Of a stretch of 64,000 nt of DNA, positions 12,701 through 27,700 are shown piece after piece. The notes below the pieces were generated by a model. That model worked only from the letters and a program-made list of their open reading frames with translations, searched no databases and was not told where the DNA came from. The position numbers were made by a program, and so were the translations under genes. How positions within the stretch are numbered: the first letter of the stretch is position 1; each line of letters starts with the position of its first letter. The DNA is from Lamellibrachia columna (taxonomy: Eukaryota; Annelida; Polychaeta; Sabellida; Siboglinidae), in NCBI GenBank assembly GCA_963662155.1, contig OY759271.1, positions 14,298,898 to 14,362,897 of the forward strand, written 5' to 3'.

Positions 12701-15700
12701 GACATGTATCACGTTGGACAACAGTATCCATGTAGAGATTGTGAACAAAACATTTCCCACTAGTGATGGTTAATTTCAATCCAAAGTGAAACATCTTGCC
12801 AAAATAACGGCTTAACCATAGGTCATTAAGGTATCCAGTCACATGACTTGGTGATCTAGACAACCTCAGGCAGCTGAAGAATTCCATCAAGAAGAATGGA
12901 GAATTGACAAATGGGGGACAGTACGGACAAGTGAGAGAGATAACACTAGTGCACCAACATGTTACTAATGGAAGTATTCAGGCAGATCTGCCTAGCCCAT
13001 AGTAGCCTAGATGCATTCACATCTCCCTGGCCCTGGAGCCTTGGGACCATCTGTCAACTGGCAGCATCCCCTGTCTCCAAATGTCAAACATCTGTGCTGA
13101 TCAGAAAAAGGAGTCAGACCACTGTTGAGAATTGCATTGGTGGCCATGTTAACGTTTTGTCTGATTATAAGAAAACGTGACCATCAAAAATTCTGAAAAT
13201 TTTTCACAACAACTGCCATCATCTCATTGACGTAATGACCAAATTTTATCAAAATCACATACCTCCAGCTCTTTTAAAACGCCCCGACGTGTGATGCCAA
13301 TCAATTTTTACAAAAATAGCCATGTATTCATGCGCCCACGTGGCCTATAGCAGAAAAATTCCCATAAATCCCTCTGCCTGTAAAACTCTAAAAAAAAATG
13401 CACCATTTCACAGTCAATAGCTTCTACAAACAAACCTGTGAATATGCCTGCTCAACTGCACTTATGTCACATCATATGAATTGTTTAAATTCACATATCG
13501 CAATGTAATACGCCCTACATTCGTGTGAAACAATAAACAGGAAGGTCAACAGTGGTCTTACCCCTAAAGTGCAGATGCGAGGCATATTGAAAGCAATGAG
13601 CTGCTTATGGGCAATTATGCCAAATGGTCAACCTTACCATAATTTTTTTCAAATTTGCTTTATCTATACAAATAGGGTGCCATTTTTAAGATAAATATTT
13701 GTACTAAAAGAAAATATGATGGATGTAATTATCATATCATTGCATAAATGACAAAACATTTGATGTCAAAGATGGTGATAATATTATGTGACTTCAGACG
13801 AATTCAACTTTCGGAAAAACGTAGTTTTTCATCATTTTATTTTTTTTACATATTTTTTTAATGTAATAATGAAATAGAATGACATAGTAGTGTAACTGTC
13901 AAATTTCATTGCTCTATGTCCAGCATGACTATAAGGGATCCTCATTCCAAATTGGGTCATATAAGGCATGTACATCCATAACACAAAATTTATATTTTGA
14001 TTGGATTGCCTAGTAATCGCTTAATAAAATTTTTTTTGGCAAAGTACATTTTTAGTCCTGAGTATGCACAAGTACTTAACTTTAATTTATTCCTCATAGT
14101 TTACGATTTATGGATTTACCCATTTTATGTACATACATAACACTGTAAGTCCATGACACAATTCTCAACAGTGCAAACTTGATTTTGTGAAATATTTTAA
14201 CTACACTGGACACATACCACATAATATATAACTCAATATGTGGCTCTAAAGACAAATGTTTTCACTTAATGCTAGTTTCGTCATAAGAGGAAAGCATTAG
14301 ATTTCTACATTGACTGGGATATCAGTACCGACATATCAAAAAGTACATATATGTGAAATACAACATCTTAACAAAGGAATTTGGTTAACCAAGGATATAT
14401 GTGAGATAGTGTGTCCTATCTCCTAGAGCAGTTTACCTTCAAGAGTCTTGTTACTTTAGTCGAATCTGGTCCATTTGGGATAAAAGAAAACGCAAAAACT
14501 GGAAGAACTAAAAGTGTTCTTATATCTGACATACTAAAATTAAATAGTTTATTCTAACAGTTTTCAAGAAGAATAAATAAACAGAGCAAAATTATTTACC
14601 AAAAAACATAAAGAGAACAATGAGAGGAAGAACATAAATACTCAAGTACACGAGGTCATGAACATAAATACTCAAGTACACGAGGTCATGAACATAAATA
14701 CTCAAGTACACGAGGTCATGAACATAAATACTCAAGTACACGAGGTCATGAACATAAATACTCAAGTACACGAGGTCATGAACATAAATACTCAAGTACA
14801 CAAGGTCATGAACATAAATACTCGAGTACACGAGGTCATGAACATAAATACTCAAGTACACGAGGTCATGAACATCATTTTGTTCTCTGATAACATCAAA
14901 GTCAGTCTGCCAGAGTTTTGATAAGAAACTATTTTTTATTATTAAATATCAAGTTGAATGCCCTATTTGTTGAATTAATGGCTGAATAGAGGCATATAAT
15001 CTCACCCCTGACATGGCCATAATGATGCTATAATTTATATAAATCAAATTATGTCAAAACATAAAAACACTGATTTTGTTTTCCATGTGATTTTGAAGTG
15101 ATACTGATCCTAAGGGTGAACTTCCTCTTTCACTGTTCATATTCCAGGCAAATCTTCTCCCACTAATTAGACATCCTAATTCGAGCCCACATACATAGAT
15201 CTGTCATCTAGTGATACCCTTGAACCTTGGAATTGTGAAGGACATCAGCTGCCTGCAGTAAATGTAACCAGCCTAGCAGCATTATTGATAGAAGATGTGT
15301 AGTTCACACCTTGAATGGAATATGTCTAAATTCTCTTCTGGCTGTTTTCCTTGTACCATAGAATTCCACATCAAAATGCACCAAAACTGCTCTAATCACA
15401 CCTTTTTTTTGGTTAACAGTTTATGCATCTTTGGACCCCAGGGACCATGTTTTTTTACCCAGAAATTGTAATTTTTATTTTGTAGACTTAGTGTCGTTGT
15501 TAGTGTAATATTGGGGAGATCATAGTTTTATGTGTGGTTTTATACATATATTATGTATGCTAATTGATATTACATAACAATAAGAATACATGACGACCTA
15601 CTTTCCCCCACCACCCTGTGTTTTGTGTGTTGGTTGTTTTTTAGTTTGTCTGCTTTAATATGTCTACAATTAGTATGCGGGTTGTAAGCTGGAACCAATT

Positions 15701-18700
15701 TGCAAATCTGCTTAATCATTATAGCTGGTTCCCAGCTTCTACTTAAGCGAGCGTGATTAGTGGAACCCATTTTTTGGCCCATGTGGTCCCTGGCACTATC
15801 TTTTAAAACCCAAGCACGAACACTGTTGTTTACTCACCGTTCCAAGCATGCACTGGCTCTCTCTGATGGAGCCGCAGCAGCCCAGGAACCCAATCACCAT
15901 GACGATGACACCAGTAACGATGAGCATATAGGCCCCCGTGTAGAACGAGCTGAACGAATCGGAACTCTCAACATACTGCCTGAAGTTTTCGTCCACGCGT
16001 ACCCAGATTCCGACTCCGAGAAGAGCACATCCCATCAGCTGGAAAAGGAAATTAAAAGTTAAGTAAAACAGAGCTAACAAAAAGAACTGGTCCAGGTTTT
16101 TTTTTAACTCTCCCTGTTTTTTTCCATTTTTAACTTGCCCTGGTAAATAACGTAAACACAGCAATGGCCCTTTCAATTATCAGTTTACAACAGGGTTGGC
16201 AGGTTTATGGCAGGGTGGTTTTTACCAGGTGGTTTTTACCGGTAAAAACTGCCCTGCCGAAAACAGTTTTAAGGCAGTTTAAGGCATAGAAAATGCCTTA
16301 AACATATTTCATAAAAAAAACAATAAAAGTATTATATTAAACATGCCCTAAAGTATGACATAAGTATTAATAATTCCCTTCTCAATTGTTACATATGTGC
16401 TAGAGATGTAAGAAACAGGTTTAAGGCAGTTTAGGGCATAGAAAGGCCATTTAGCCATTAAAAGCATGTCCTATACCTAAGTATAACAGAAGTATAGTTT
16501 TTGTAATTCCCTTCTCAATTATTAAGCCTGCTAGAGGTGTGAGATACAGGCAGAAGGCAGTTTACTTGCCTATTATTTCTAGTAGAGGTGTGGTATTGAA
16601 GTCTACTAAAGTTGGTTGCAAATAAACTCAATTGCTTTACACCTGCTAGAGGTGTGGTATTGAAGTCTACTAAGGTTGGTTTAAAATAAACTCAATTGCC
16701 TTTACACCTGTTAGAGGTGTGCTATTGAAGTCTACTAAGGTTGGTTGAAAATAAACTCAAGGTGTTACAAATGATCCAAAGGACTGGTAAAATGTGAAGA
16801 CCGATTAGTCAATAGCTGGAATGTATAATATATATGTCAATAAACTTCCTGTCATTTTTGTAAAAAAATCATGAAATAAAACTAAGTTTAAGATTTATTT
16901 TTGTTTGTAGTTTGATTTAATATATACAATGTACATGTGTTTTATAATAACAGAATCTTCAGTGTGCCTTTGGACAGGGATAGCTTGAAGGCAATTTGAG
17001 GCAGTTTGAGGCAGTTTTAACCACTTTAGGGCAGTTTAGGGCAGTTTGCGGCACATGCCGTGCCAAAAACAGGTTTAAGGCCGCCTTAAACCCAACCCTG
17101 GTTTACAAATAAGTCAAAATCCAGGCCACAACAATGTAGTGTATTATCATATCATCTTTTGTTACGCAGCCGTGCACTAGGGTATAATACCACCAATACA
17201 ACACTGCTGATGTAAACACAACAGGCACTGTGTTTTTCCCCAAAACATGCTGCATCAACAAAAACATGAACACAACTCTGTATTGAAGCCAAGCCAAGGA
17301 TGTGATGCTACTTTAGGGGTATCACAATACACAGAACTATCACCGGATCGCAATAGTCGATGTGACGATGACCACGATGCAATAATATCAATAGTAAATT
17401 GAACTATCGATAGTTATCGTCAATAGTAGACTGAACTATTGGTAGTTGGAAAACAAACCATCAGGGCTACTAAATAACTGGTGTCGCTGTAATATTATAG
17501 TCGTAAACACTTTTCTATATTCGTAAACACTTTTAACTTGATTTGGTAATTTCACTTATTTATTGACCTATCATCAACAATCGTCAATTAGAGCAGCGTC
17601 ATTCATGGAGTCACTATTTTGAATCAACTCCTTCCAAGGCCACGTGATGGCGCCACCTATCCAGCATAGTTTGGCAATACTTTCCAGACAATTCACTATT
17701 CCATGATACTATCACAATAGTTATGAAACTATAGCAATAGTATTGCAATGGTAATACAGCTATCACAATATTATCAGAGCAGCAAAACTATCCCCACTAC
17801 TCATCCCTAGATGACATATTTGTTTTTATTTCACCAACAGACAAGATTGCATTGTCAGTTATTATTTAGTTTTATTATTCAGTTATCATACCAAATGGTG
17901 TAATATGAAACAACTCTGAAATGTCTAATATAACCTGCTAGTTGCTTACTGGAACTGCTTTTCAAAAAATAGCACACATACCATGTAAATAATGACCACT
18001 TACCGATCATGTGCATTTATCCTGGGTGGACTTCCGCCCTTTAGTCATTTAAACAGGAATTTTTTTATACAGGAATGTGCTGACATTGACTACTGTACTA
18101 CATTAATGAATGACTGTACTACTTGAACTCTGCATGTAATGAGAAAACTGCTAATCAAACCTTACTCTGTTTCACTTAAACATTATTTCCTCTCCCACTG
18201 GGACTAGAAAACATCAAACCAACTTGTTACCATGGTTACATCCCCTCGGAGGGTAATTATCAACTGGGATAGCGGCAACTAATTTAATTCAAAGCAGTGG
18301 CTTAGGGAGTGGGTTATGAGAGCAACAACACAGGAAAAGGGTTAATGTTAACACTGGTAGTCAGAATATTTGTGTTTCAAGTGAGTGACACCAGCAGCCA
18401 ATATGATGCCATCCAATCTTCCAGTCTCAGTCACAGCTGGTGACAGCACGAATGCCAATATGTGGGTAAACGATATTGGATTCATGGATAAACAGTGCTT
18501 ATTGGTTCACAGTGAATTCAAAACACTAACCATCACAGTTCAAATAAAAAAATCACATTTAATGCTAGACTGGCAACAAATGAGACCAAATAAAAAAAAA
18601 TGCTGAAACATTAGCATAAAAACCACTGTTGACATCTGCTGGAATTCTTCCAAAGTCTTGTTGGTGCTCCCGTATATGCGCATTACCAACTGTTCTGTCG

Positions 18701-21700
18701 GGCTCTATTTCAAATAATTTCGATCTTAAATATGGGACAGCCAAATGAGGGTGGGAGAGGACCTGTGAAGATGACCACAAAGATCACTACTCGAAGACCC
18801 AACGTTAATGTATGGGCCACAATATGGCAATAGAGGGATTGTTACAGATGCATCTAGGCAAACAAACACATTTGGGGACATCTCTTAGAAGCGGTGGAAC
18901 AAAGCTGGAGCATGTTGTTAACGTTGCAGGGAATTCCAGCACCTTGCTAAAAGTGTGACCAGCCATATAATTCTCCAGATGCATCAAAAATTAAATCAGT
19001 GTAACAGATAGTCGGATACTTCTTCGAAGCTGCGTGAATGCGGTCAATAATGCAGTTGATGCTGGCGGTGCAACATGCCTCCTAATATGACTGAGAGCAA
19101 ATGCTACAGGCTAAATCAATCAATGAAGGATTTTTAAATAATCATGACGCTTGCGCTAGATTATCAACCATGGCCAACACTAACAATCTTGTCACATATG
19201 TGGATGTACTTCCTAAAATGGACGCAGTGTAGCGATATATTAAGTTGTAACTTCAAAGCAAGGTCATAGGGTCAAGGTCACATGGTCGATGCACTGTATC
19301 ATGCATTTTGGCCTGCCTCATTCAGTAAACCACATCTCCATATAAACTAGATCTCCGTGAGCCACATCTGTAGGGATGGGTGATTATTTCTAGGCTGGAT
19401 AATGACTTACTCATGAGTTGCCAATCAACCGCGAAGATCCACGGCTTTCACATAAACCTGTCCGCTCGAATCCATTCCGGTGGTTTATGGCCTAATTTTC
19501 TACATAAACTACCCATGCTAATTTGGCTTTCAGAATAGTGGAACTGTACAATTCAATGTACTATCCTGTAGAGCCTAAAGCAATGTAATGACATGGCAGA
19601 ATACAAACATTTGTGCTTATAACTGAGACAATTATATGAATTATAATTAAAGACAGAGATTCACTGTATGAATGTGCAGTAGCCACTAAATGCTAATTAG
19701 AATCTTGGAATAGTCATACCCAGTTATGTAGCTTAATTAGCATTTACTATTATACCTTAAATTCTCACTCGTCCCGTTTCAAACATTTCATGAAAAATTT
19801 TACCTGTTTAGTACCCACTAGTTCAACACACCAGCTCGTTTAACTTTTATTAAACAGAATGTGCGTGTTACTTTTTTAAACTACTCACACATTAGTGACA
19901 CATGCAAATTTAAACATCAACGAACCAATTTCACAAAGGGCTAAATCAACTGAGCAGGGATTTTAACTGGATAAACTAAATACTTCATTAACTATGCTGC
20001 ACATTCTGTTTACCCAAAATTGAGTATTGAGCCGGTCTCAAGAGTCAAGGGTAGTCTTTCTGTTAGTGTTGTTTGGACGTACTCTCTATTATCTCCTGAG
20101 TCAGGACTTCAGCTCGGTTGATTGTTGTGGCCGGAATGTTGAAATCGTTTCTGTTGTAAACACATGCTCCCCTTGTACCTGGTTCTTGAAGGTCGTCTGT
20201 GAATAAATCATATCCTAGGATTTGATGTTTCTCCGTTCTTTGGCTTTACCTCACTCAGTAGTAAAGAGTGATTATGTCATAGTCTTTGGAAATGGTGCAC
20301 AGTTCATCATGTTTAATAGCAAATTGTCCACATTTGTCAGTTTGGTGTAGTACACTTTGCACTGATAAAAAATGTATTCGTTAACTTACTTGTTACCTGT
20401 CTGATCTCAAGATCTGATCAAATCTACAACCTATGTTAGGGAGCCCTTTGTGTGTGTGTGTGCGTGTGCGTGTGCGTGTGGGTGTGTGGGTGTGTGGGTG
20501 TGTGCATGCGTGCCTGTGTGTATGTGTGCATAACCATCTCTAAAAATAACCACATACAGTGATACACTGCACTACATACAGATGAATTAGAGAAAGTTCA
20601 GAAGAGAGCGCTGAAACTCAGCCTAATAATATAACAATGCATAAAATACAAAGGTATTACAATATACATGATGTCAATACACGTGTTATATTGCATGGTG
20701 GTCACATGCTGTCTTCCTGTGACCACATTAAAACTAATTATCAGTTCCCTTGGACAGAGACGACTCGAGGCGGGCCTCTGTGAGGTATACAAATATCTCA
20801 GTGGCCTAAATATGAATAACCCAGAGGAATTTTTCTACCAATGTAGCAGCAATCTGAGGGAACGTAGCTTAAAGCTAAGGAAGACGTACTCCCGCACAGA
20901 GATCTGTAAACACTTTTTTCACAAATTGTGTCGTCGATCACTGGAATAAACTTCCTGAAGAAGTCGTAACAGCTTCTTCCCTGAACACCTTCCAGAAGAA
21001 ATTGAGGTCTCTAGCCACCTGCTAAACGAGACTATACAACCAAGTATACCAAGTATGCAGAAACTAACTCTGGTGAGTAAGGACAGTTTATGTCAGATGC
21101 ATGGCTCTGTTCAACCTTACACATGCCAGGGACAATTTCCATATATTCCAAATCAAACAATCAAAAGAATAGCTTTGACCAGCACTAAGACTAAGTTATA
21201 CACCAAAATGCTTAGCAGCCTAATACTACTCTACCCCAGGGTATGTACGACCACCCACATCCTCAAATTAATTGATATATGACCTGGTAATAACCTTTTC
21301 AACTTAGATGATGAGGGTAGATGATGAGGCCATGCCAAGTAAGCCATGAGCACACAAAACTATGCCCTACTTTTGTTGACTGTAACTCATTCAACTACAA
21401 CTGCATTTTTTATTATTCTGCCAATTATGTAAACGAATGCAGCAATTGCAATTCTCATTTTAAATGCCCAGACATGTTCTTCCGGGGCGTAATGTGCATA
21501 CTTCGTGTCCCCCCCAGGATTCTGCCATAAAACTTGCAAACTCTCCAAATACACAGTAAAATACATGCACCATGATCCACGTACAAAGATCTGGAAACGA
21601 GTGTATATAGATCACTTGAGATGATACCCCCCATCAACTGATCAATAAATTGATCTTGTATCCAATTCTCATTTTAATTGACCTGCAGTGCATCATATTT

Positions 21701-24700
21701 TAGACTAGTTGTCACTTTCACCCAGCATCCCTTGCACTAATCAATCATCTAGGGAGCGATTAACCATCCACATTAATTGCTAGAATTGCCACTTCATGTC
21801 CATTGGTGCTCTGAATTGCATTGAATTCATCAATTGGGCTACCATGGATGGACAGTTGACCTATACAGCATGCCCATGTGTTTTTGGTGTAAGCTCTGTG
21901 CCTTAACCAAATTGAATGGTGTCGTCACCAGATGGGGAAACTTAAAATAACAAATCTCTCGCCTAAATTAGTTTGATATGTCAAGAGAGAGACTTGCCCG
22001 CCCGGTGTTCTTACAAACTTGAAGCCACGATCAGACACTCTTATGGCACAAGACTCGCATAATCTCTGAATATGCACCTCGATCCACCTTCACCTATAAA
22101 GCTATGGAAATAGGTGCAGATCAATTGAGATGGCAACAAATAATCCACACGCACACAAAATAATGCCCAGCTTTTGTGGATTGTATCTCACTAAACTCCA
22201 AATGTTTTTTTCCAAAATGTCAAAATCTGCCATTACCAAAATGGTATGCAAATGAACTGGTCAATCCCAATTCGTCTTGTAATTGCAGACATTTTTTTCT
22301 GGTACCCACCCCCCCATGTCTCCCTGGCTTCTGACACAAGACTTGCAAAGTCTCCAAATAGATGAAACCTGATCCATGCTTATGGTTAACTCACAAAGCT
22401 ATGGAAAAGACTAGTTACTTGAGAAGCCACACATAACTCCCCCAGGCATTGATGGGAGTAGCATCTAGAAGTGGGAGAAGGCACTTCCCTTGCTGTTGGC
22501 CACCACAGAACACACAGAAAAGTAAACTTATCTGCAGCCACTGGCAGAAATGTCAGAGGTGACATTCTGAGAACTGGGAAGGAGGATGACGGATGAATAT
22601 TGTCAGTGACAGCTGTGGTGGAAGATATTTTGTCACTTGATGATGATGTGATGATTTTTTAGCAACATAACACAGTGTTTATTCAGACACAACAAATGGG
22701 AGTATCATAGACATAAATAGAACACCCGTTTATAGGGGGATGATTAATGATGTAATTCTATGGGGAGTACTAACTTCAAAATCGAATACAGGACATTAAG
22801 TTATTAACTTCTAAATTGGACTCAAATAATATAAACCAAAACCTTGGTATTTGACAAAAGAACTTCAACATCCCTGAAATTCTTACGACTTTGTAACATT
22901 TAATAATCTTTCTATTGCTATCTCCAAAAAGCACTGAAGCCTGAAAATACAATCAGCTTTAAATATTGAGCAATCTCACAACTGACCAACATTTGGAAAG
23001 GTAATACGATTTCCAAGCCAAATATGTCACAGTCGAATGAGCACTGATGTAAATATTGATGCATTTGCATTACTCATGGTTGAGGCATGAGGGCAATTCA
23101 AAAGAATTAACATGACCTACATTTCCTAGACAAAGCTGTATGCTGGTAGCAGCACTTGGCTGGGTGTTTCTATTTTGACCAACAAAAGCAATATTGCTGC
23201 TCTTACTATGGAGCCCCACTATGGGATCTTCAGAGTAAGACGTTGGCACTATTTGCACTGCATGGCAAAAAGCACTTAGAAAGTTGCAGGGTTGTTTGAT
23301 TTAAATCATTTGATTTAAATCATTGATTTAAATCATTGATTAAAATCATTTGATTTAAATCATTGATTAAAATCACTCAAAATTTTTTTTTAAATCATTG
23401 ATTTATGACTTTTTTTTTGGACTTCCAGTTTTTTAATCGCTAATTTATATGAATTTAACACAAATAATTGTTTACAAGTATCGAGATCAACAAAGTTTTG
23501 TATGTTTTTAATACAAAAGACAAAGGGCGCACACTTGTGTACCTGTATTGACACCAGATAGCCTGATAGTCAAATATTTTATGACATTGTGTATGTTTGA
23601 GCTATTCCCTTTCTGAATGCATTGAAGCCACACAAACTTGTCTTCCAGAGGAAGTATCTTTTCAACTCAGAAGCCCTGAGTTAAAGTCCACTTATAGCTT
23701 GTGCTAGTTGTTACCAATTCAGTATGTTGACTCAGTTGTTTAATACTGTACCAGTTTGTATTCTGGTTATATACCCTTAGAGTACACAGAGCCCTGCAGG
23801 GCCGGTTTCATGTCGCCTACTTAAACTACGCAGTTACTTAGCGCTACGCATGTGCGTAAACTCAAAATTTTGCATAGCTAAGTAGTTGCGTAAAACTAAG
23901 CAAGTCGAGTTTTATGTAGCGCGCCTGACCTATTTCTTAACTAAGAATGCGCGTAAGGCTATCACGTGGTTAGATGAGTCGTTATCAACGGGCAATCCCC
24001 GGGATTCCCCTTCCCATAATCCCGTTAGTGACATGGCGAAACCACGCGACACAGTCGACAGCGTTAATACTCGCAGCATGCCGCAATTTTACAGTATAAA
24101 TTGAGGAACAATGCGACCAATCTGCGAAAGAAACAGAAAACGATTGCTTATTATTTACTATGCCGGCTATATACATCGTTTAAGGAGGTCAGCAAACAGG
24201 CCTATGCCATTCAATAGTGTCAGTGTCCAAATAATTATCAGACTTCCAGTGTTTATTATTGTATTAAAGTTATCAAAAAGAAAAGCACAGTCTGATTAAC
24301 ACAACTTATTTTATTAATGTACATAAGGTTTTTTTTTAATGAAAGTTCAATACATTAATTATTAATTCATTATAAATTCACAGTTGTCAACGCTGTAGCT
24401 TGTAGGCAACTAGAATACAGTTTTCCATGTTCTTATCCAAAATCTTCAGTGAACAGTCTGCTTCACAGCTTGATGAATGACAGTTCCAGTCTCTGATGCG
24501 GTTTTACAACCCTTAATGAGGATTCCTGCTGATGTATCAAGTGTTCGTGGAAGAGAACGTATCGCGATACGAGTCGGGCGAACGAAGCAGCCACTCTGTG
24601 GACTGCTTTAGACACTGTTGCCTTGCTAGTTGCTAATGCCAAACAAAATCGCCGACAACCACTTAAAAGTTATAAGCGCAAGGCGACAAGACTTTGGAGC

Positions 24701-27700
24701 GTTGCTGTGAGCCAGCCTTTTTGTGTAGAAATAAAAACGTTGTCAGCGGTCAAATCGACTAAGTCTATGATGTCATCACGACAAAAACGGTACCTATTAA
24801 ACACTTGACATCACCGTACATTTCGAAAGGGTGTGTTTTGTCTCTAAACACTCCATTCCAGCGTAATCCTCATCTTGCTGCGTCATTTAGTCGACGTACT
24901 TGTCGGAGAACCGCCATTTTGAAAGTCCCTAAGAACTACTTAGTTGACTTACGCCACGGGGGTAGGAGGCGCAGGCTAAGTAGGGTGTTGCGCCCACTGC
25001 GTAGTCTAAGTAGATGACATGAAACGCGTAAATTCATAAGACAGTCATCTTAGTGCTAAGTAAACTTTCTTAGCCGCTAAGTAGGCGACATGAAACCGGC
25101 AAAACAATAATTATCACTTCTACAGCCACAGACACACAGCATGCTTTCCTCTCCAAGACAGATTATGCAACTACAGGGGATAAGCCATAAGGCCTTGTGG
25201 ACATTGTCTAAAAATCATGTACCCTCTGTTAAGACAAGAACCCAAATCGATTCGAATAGAGCATGTTTGAAAGAGTTTACAAATTTAAACATCTATATAA
25301 ATATATATATATCAGATTTCAAAAAAATTAGATTTAAATAAAAAAATCACAGATTTTTTTAACCCTGGAAAGTTGTGGGGGCTAGCGCCACTTACATATG
25401 GTGATGTTATAGCTTTGTTATCATATAGTTTGCCATTATTGGTAATCTTAAAGCAAAGGTTCTCAAAATTTATTCATAAAGCTATAAACCACAATTCACC
25501 GATTATAAATAGTGTTGCTAAGTTGTCCATTGCAAATCCATGGTCAAATTGTAGCGCAAATTACCATCATATCCTAAATGAATGTGATACAATGTATGAC
25601 GTGTCTGTGTATGATATTGGCCGTGTGTGGCAGGCTGGTTTGTCTAAAGTAACAATATCAAATGTGAACATTTTATCGGAAATGTTAGACATCAGAAATG
25701 GTGTAATATTTTAGACGATGATGTCAACTGTATTATTACGGACATTACTGTATATTAAAGAATGCACAATTGCCATTTTTAATGTGCGAATATATATTAA
25801 TAATCTAGCAAGTTATTTGATGTCAAAACATGTTCTGCAGAGCACAAGTTATCCTAAATAAGTTTTAGTAACCAGGTTCTTGTTTCCTACATGAATGTTG
25901 CCTATATATATTATTTACATTCCTCTAATCTACCGTATCATGGTTGTTGCCAAAAACAGGTTTAGGAAATCACAGTCCAATGCATTAATAGTTACATGTA
26001 ATACTTAACATTATATATATATATATATTTCGTTATACGTGGTCAGTATTAATATACTGTCAATGAGCAGTCGAGATGTATGTCAAACTTGAATGAAAAA
26101 TGGTTGTTACTGACCAAAGTGGCATATCTAGGATTTTGCAAAATGGGGTTCCACGTCAAATGGGGGGGGCCAACCATAGTCACCCATTTAGCTTACCATG
26201 CTACCATGCATTGGTGCAACAGGTTAAATACGTAAAATGACCCCCCCCCCGACACCATCCATAAAGAAAGCAAGGAATGCATTGAAACTAACTTCTGTGA
26301 GACAAAATAGAAAATTCAAGTATATCACAAAAAACTGTGATGTCCAGTAAAGTTGACAAACAAATCTGACATAATACACTTCAAAACATTAACCCTTTAG
26401 GCCCCAGCATTTTATAAAAACATGTTCCCCTGTTTCCAGGATTTCTGGCAAATTTCGAGCGATTTTACCTCCGTGTTTTCAGAAATCTGTAGAAAAAAAC
26501 TATTCGATATCGACAATTACAAGTTGTGTTTATTTTGAAGAGTAGTAATTTCTCCACATGCCTGTATACATAAAAATAGGATATATCAATATAATGTTGA
26601 CATTTGATCGCAATTTGCAAAGACAAAATAGTTAAAAAAAATTAAAACTTTGAAAGTTGCGACTGACATTTGACAATGATCCCATGCTAGAACCCTATGC
26701 AACCCAAGGAATAAAATGTAGCTATATGTGTTAGCTTTCTTTGCACCACTGAAAAAATTATAAAATTCTGACGGTTATTTTTCAGGTTACACCATATTTT
26801 ATCATGAAAAATATAGAAATAAAAATTTTCAAGATGGCATGAACAAAACCAATAAAAATCAAGATTTCCAAAAGGGCAACCCATGCACGTAACGTGCTGA
26901 TGTTGTTGCAAAATGTATCTGCTAGGGTGTGGCAAAATTTTGTAGCATTTAGTTCAGTAGTTAATCACCAGGATTTTTTTTTAATAGTGAGTCCTGTATG
27001 CAGCCGGCGGCGGCCATTCCAGGACTGGACAGAGCGGTCGGCTGCAGCCGTTGCGGGTTCTAATGGGTTAATGAGAACTGCGGAAAAACTTAGTTGATGT
27101 TTTCTGAATAGATCATTTCCTTCTACAGTTTGGACCAGACTTCACTTGAAACAGTTTTTCCTTTGTAGAACATCAAAGCCAAGAAATCAGGACTTGTTAC
27201 TATGTCGCAACTCAGCCAATACAGCGTCTAGATAAGAATAGCTGTACTTTGGTACTTTTATCACCATTGTCTGCATCCCTAGGGCTTATAAACACAGGAT
27301 GCTGGGCAAATATGATGAGTACCAAGGCCTGTATTCTCAAAAGGCCTACAAATTTATAACTCAAGTTTACCTAAATAACATGGTGAATTTAAGATTATAA
27401 CGCAAGCCGGTCAGTGTTGGCTTAGATTCAACATGGATTTTATGTAATACTTCAGTAGGCACATTCAGTATTTAGCATGCGGATAATATTTATCCAGATA
27501 TTCCAAGAGTGAACTGCCCCATGATACTTTTGCTGTCATATTTACGAAAAACTTGAATTACGAATTCGTAAGTCTTTCGAGAATACAGGCCCAGGGTATT
27601 TGGTGTGCAGGTGCTGTTGTCAGTGTCAATATTAATGGATGTTGCCAGGAATGATAATGATACAGGCCCTCACTCTTGTCAAAGGTCATATTATCTTCTG

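Larger units (their letters stand above)
23287..25367. mobile_element. Third hAT-type element in tetraspanin intron 1, host to a nested Harbinger
   Basis: 2081 bp with CAGGGTT inverted ends and an exact 8-bp target duplication GAAAGTTG at 23279-23286 and 25368-25375. The left end holds a tandem run of TTGATTTAAATCA; the right end is rich in AAAATCA/TTTAAAT. A second element is nested at 23801-25100. Confidence 0.87.

Noticed and set aside
14592..14921. Two opposite 87-89 codon open frames with perfect 10-residue repeats
   Set aside because: They are the two strands of the 30-bp minisatellite; the unit length keeps any stop-free frame open.
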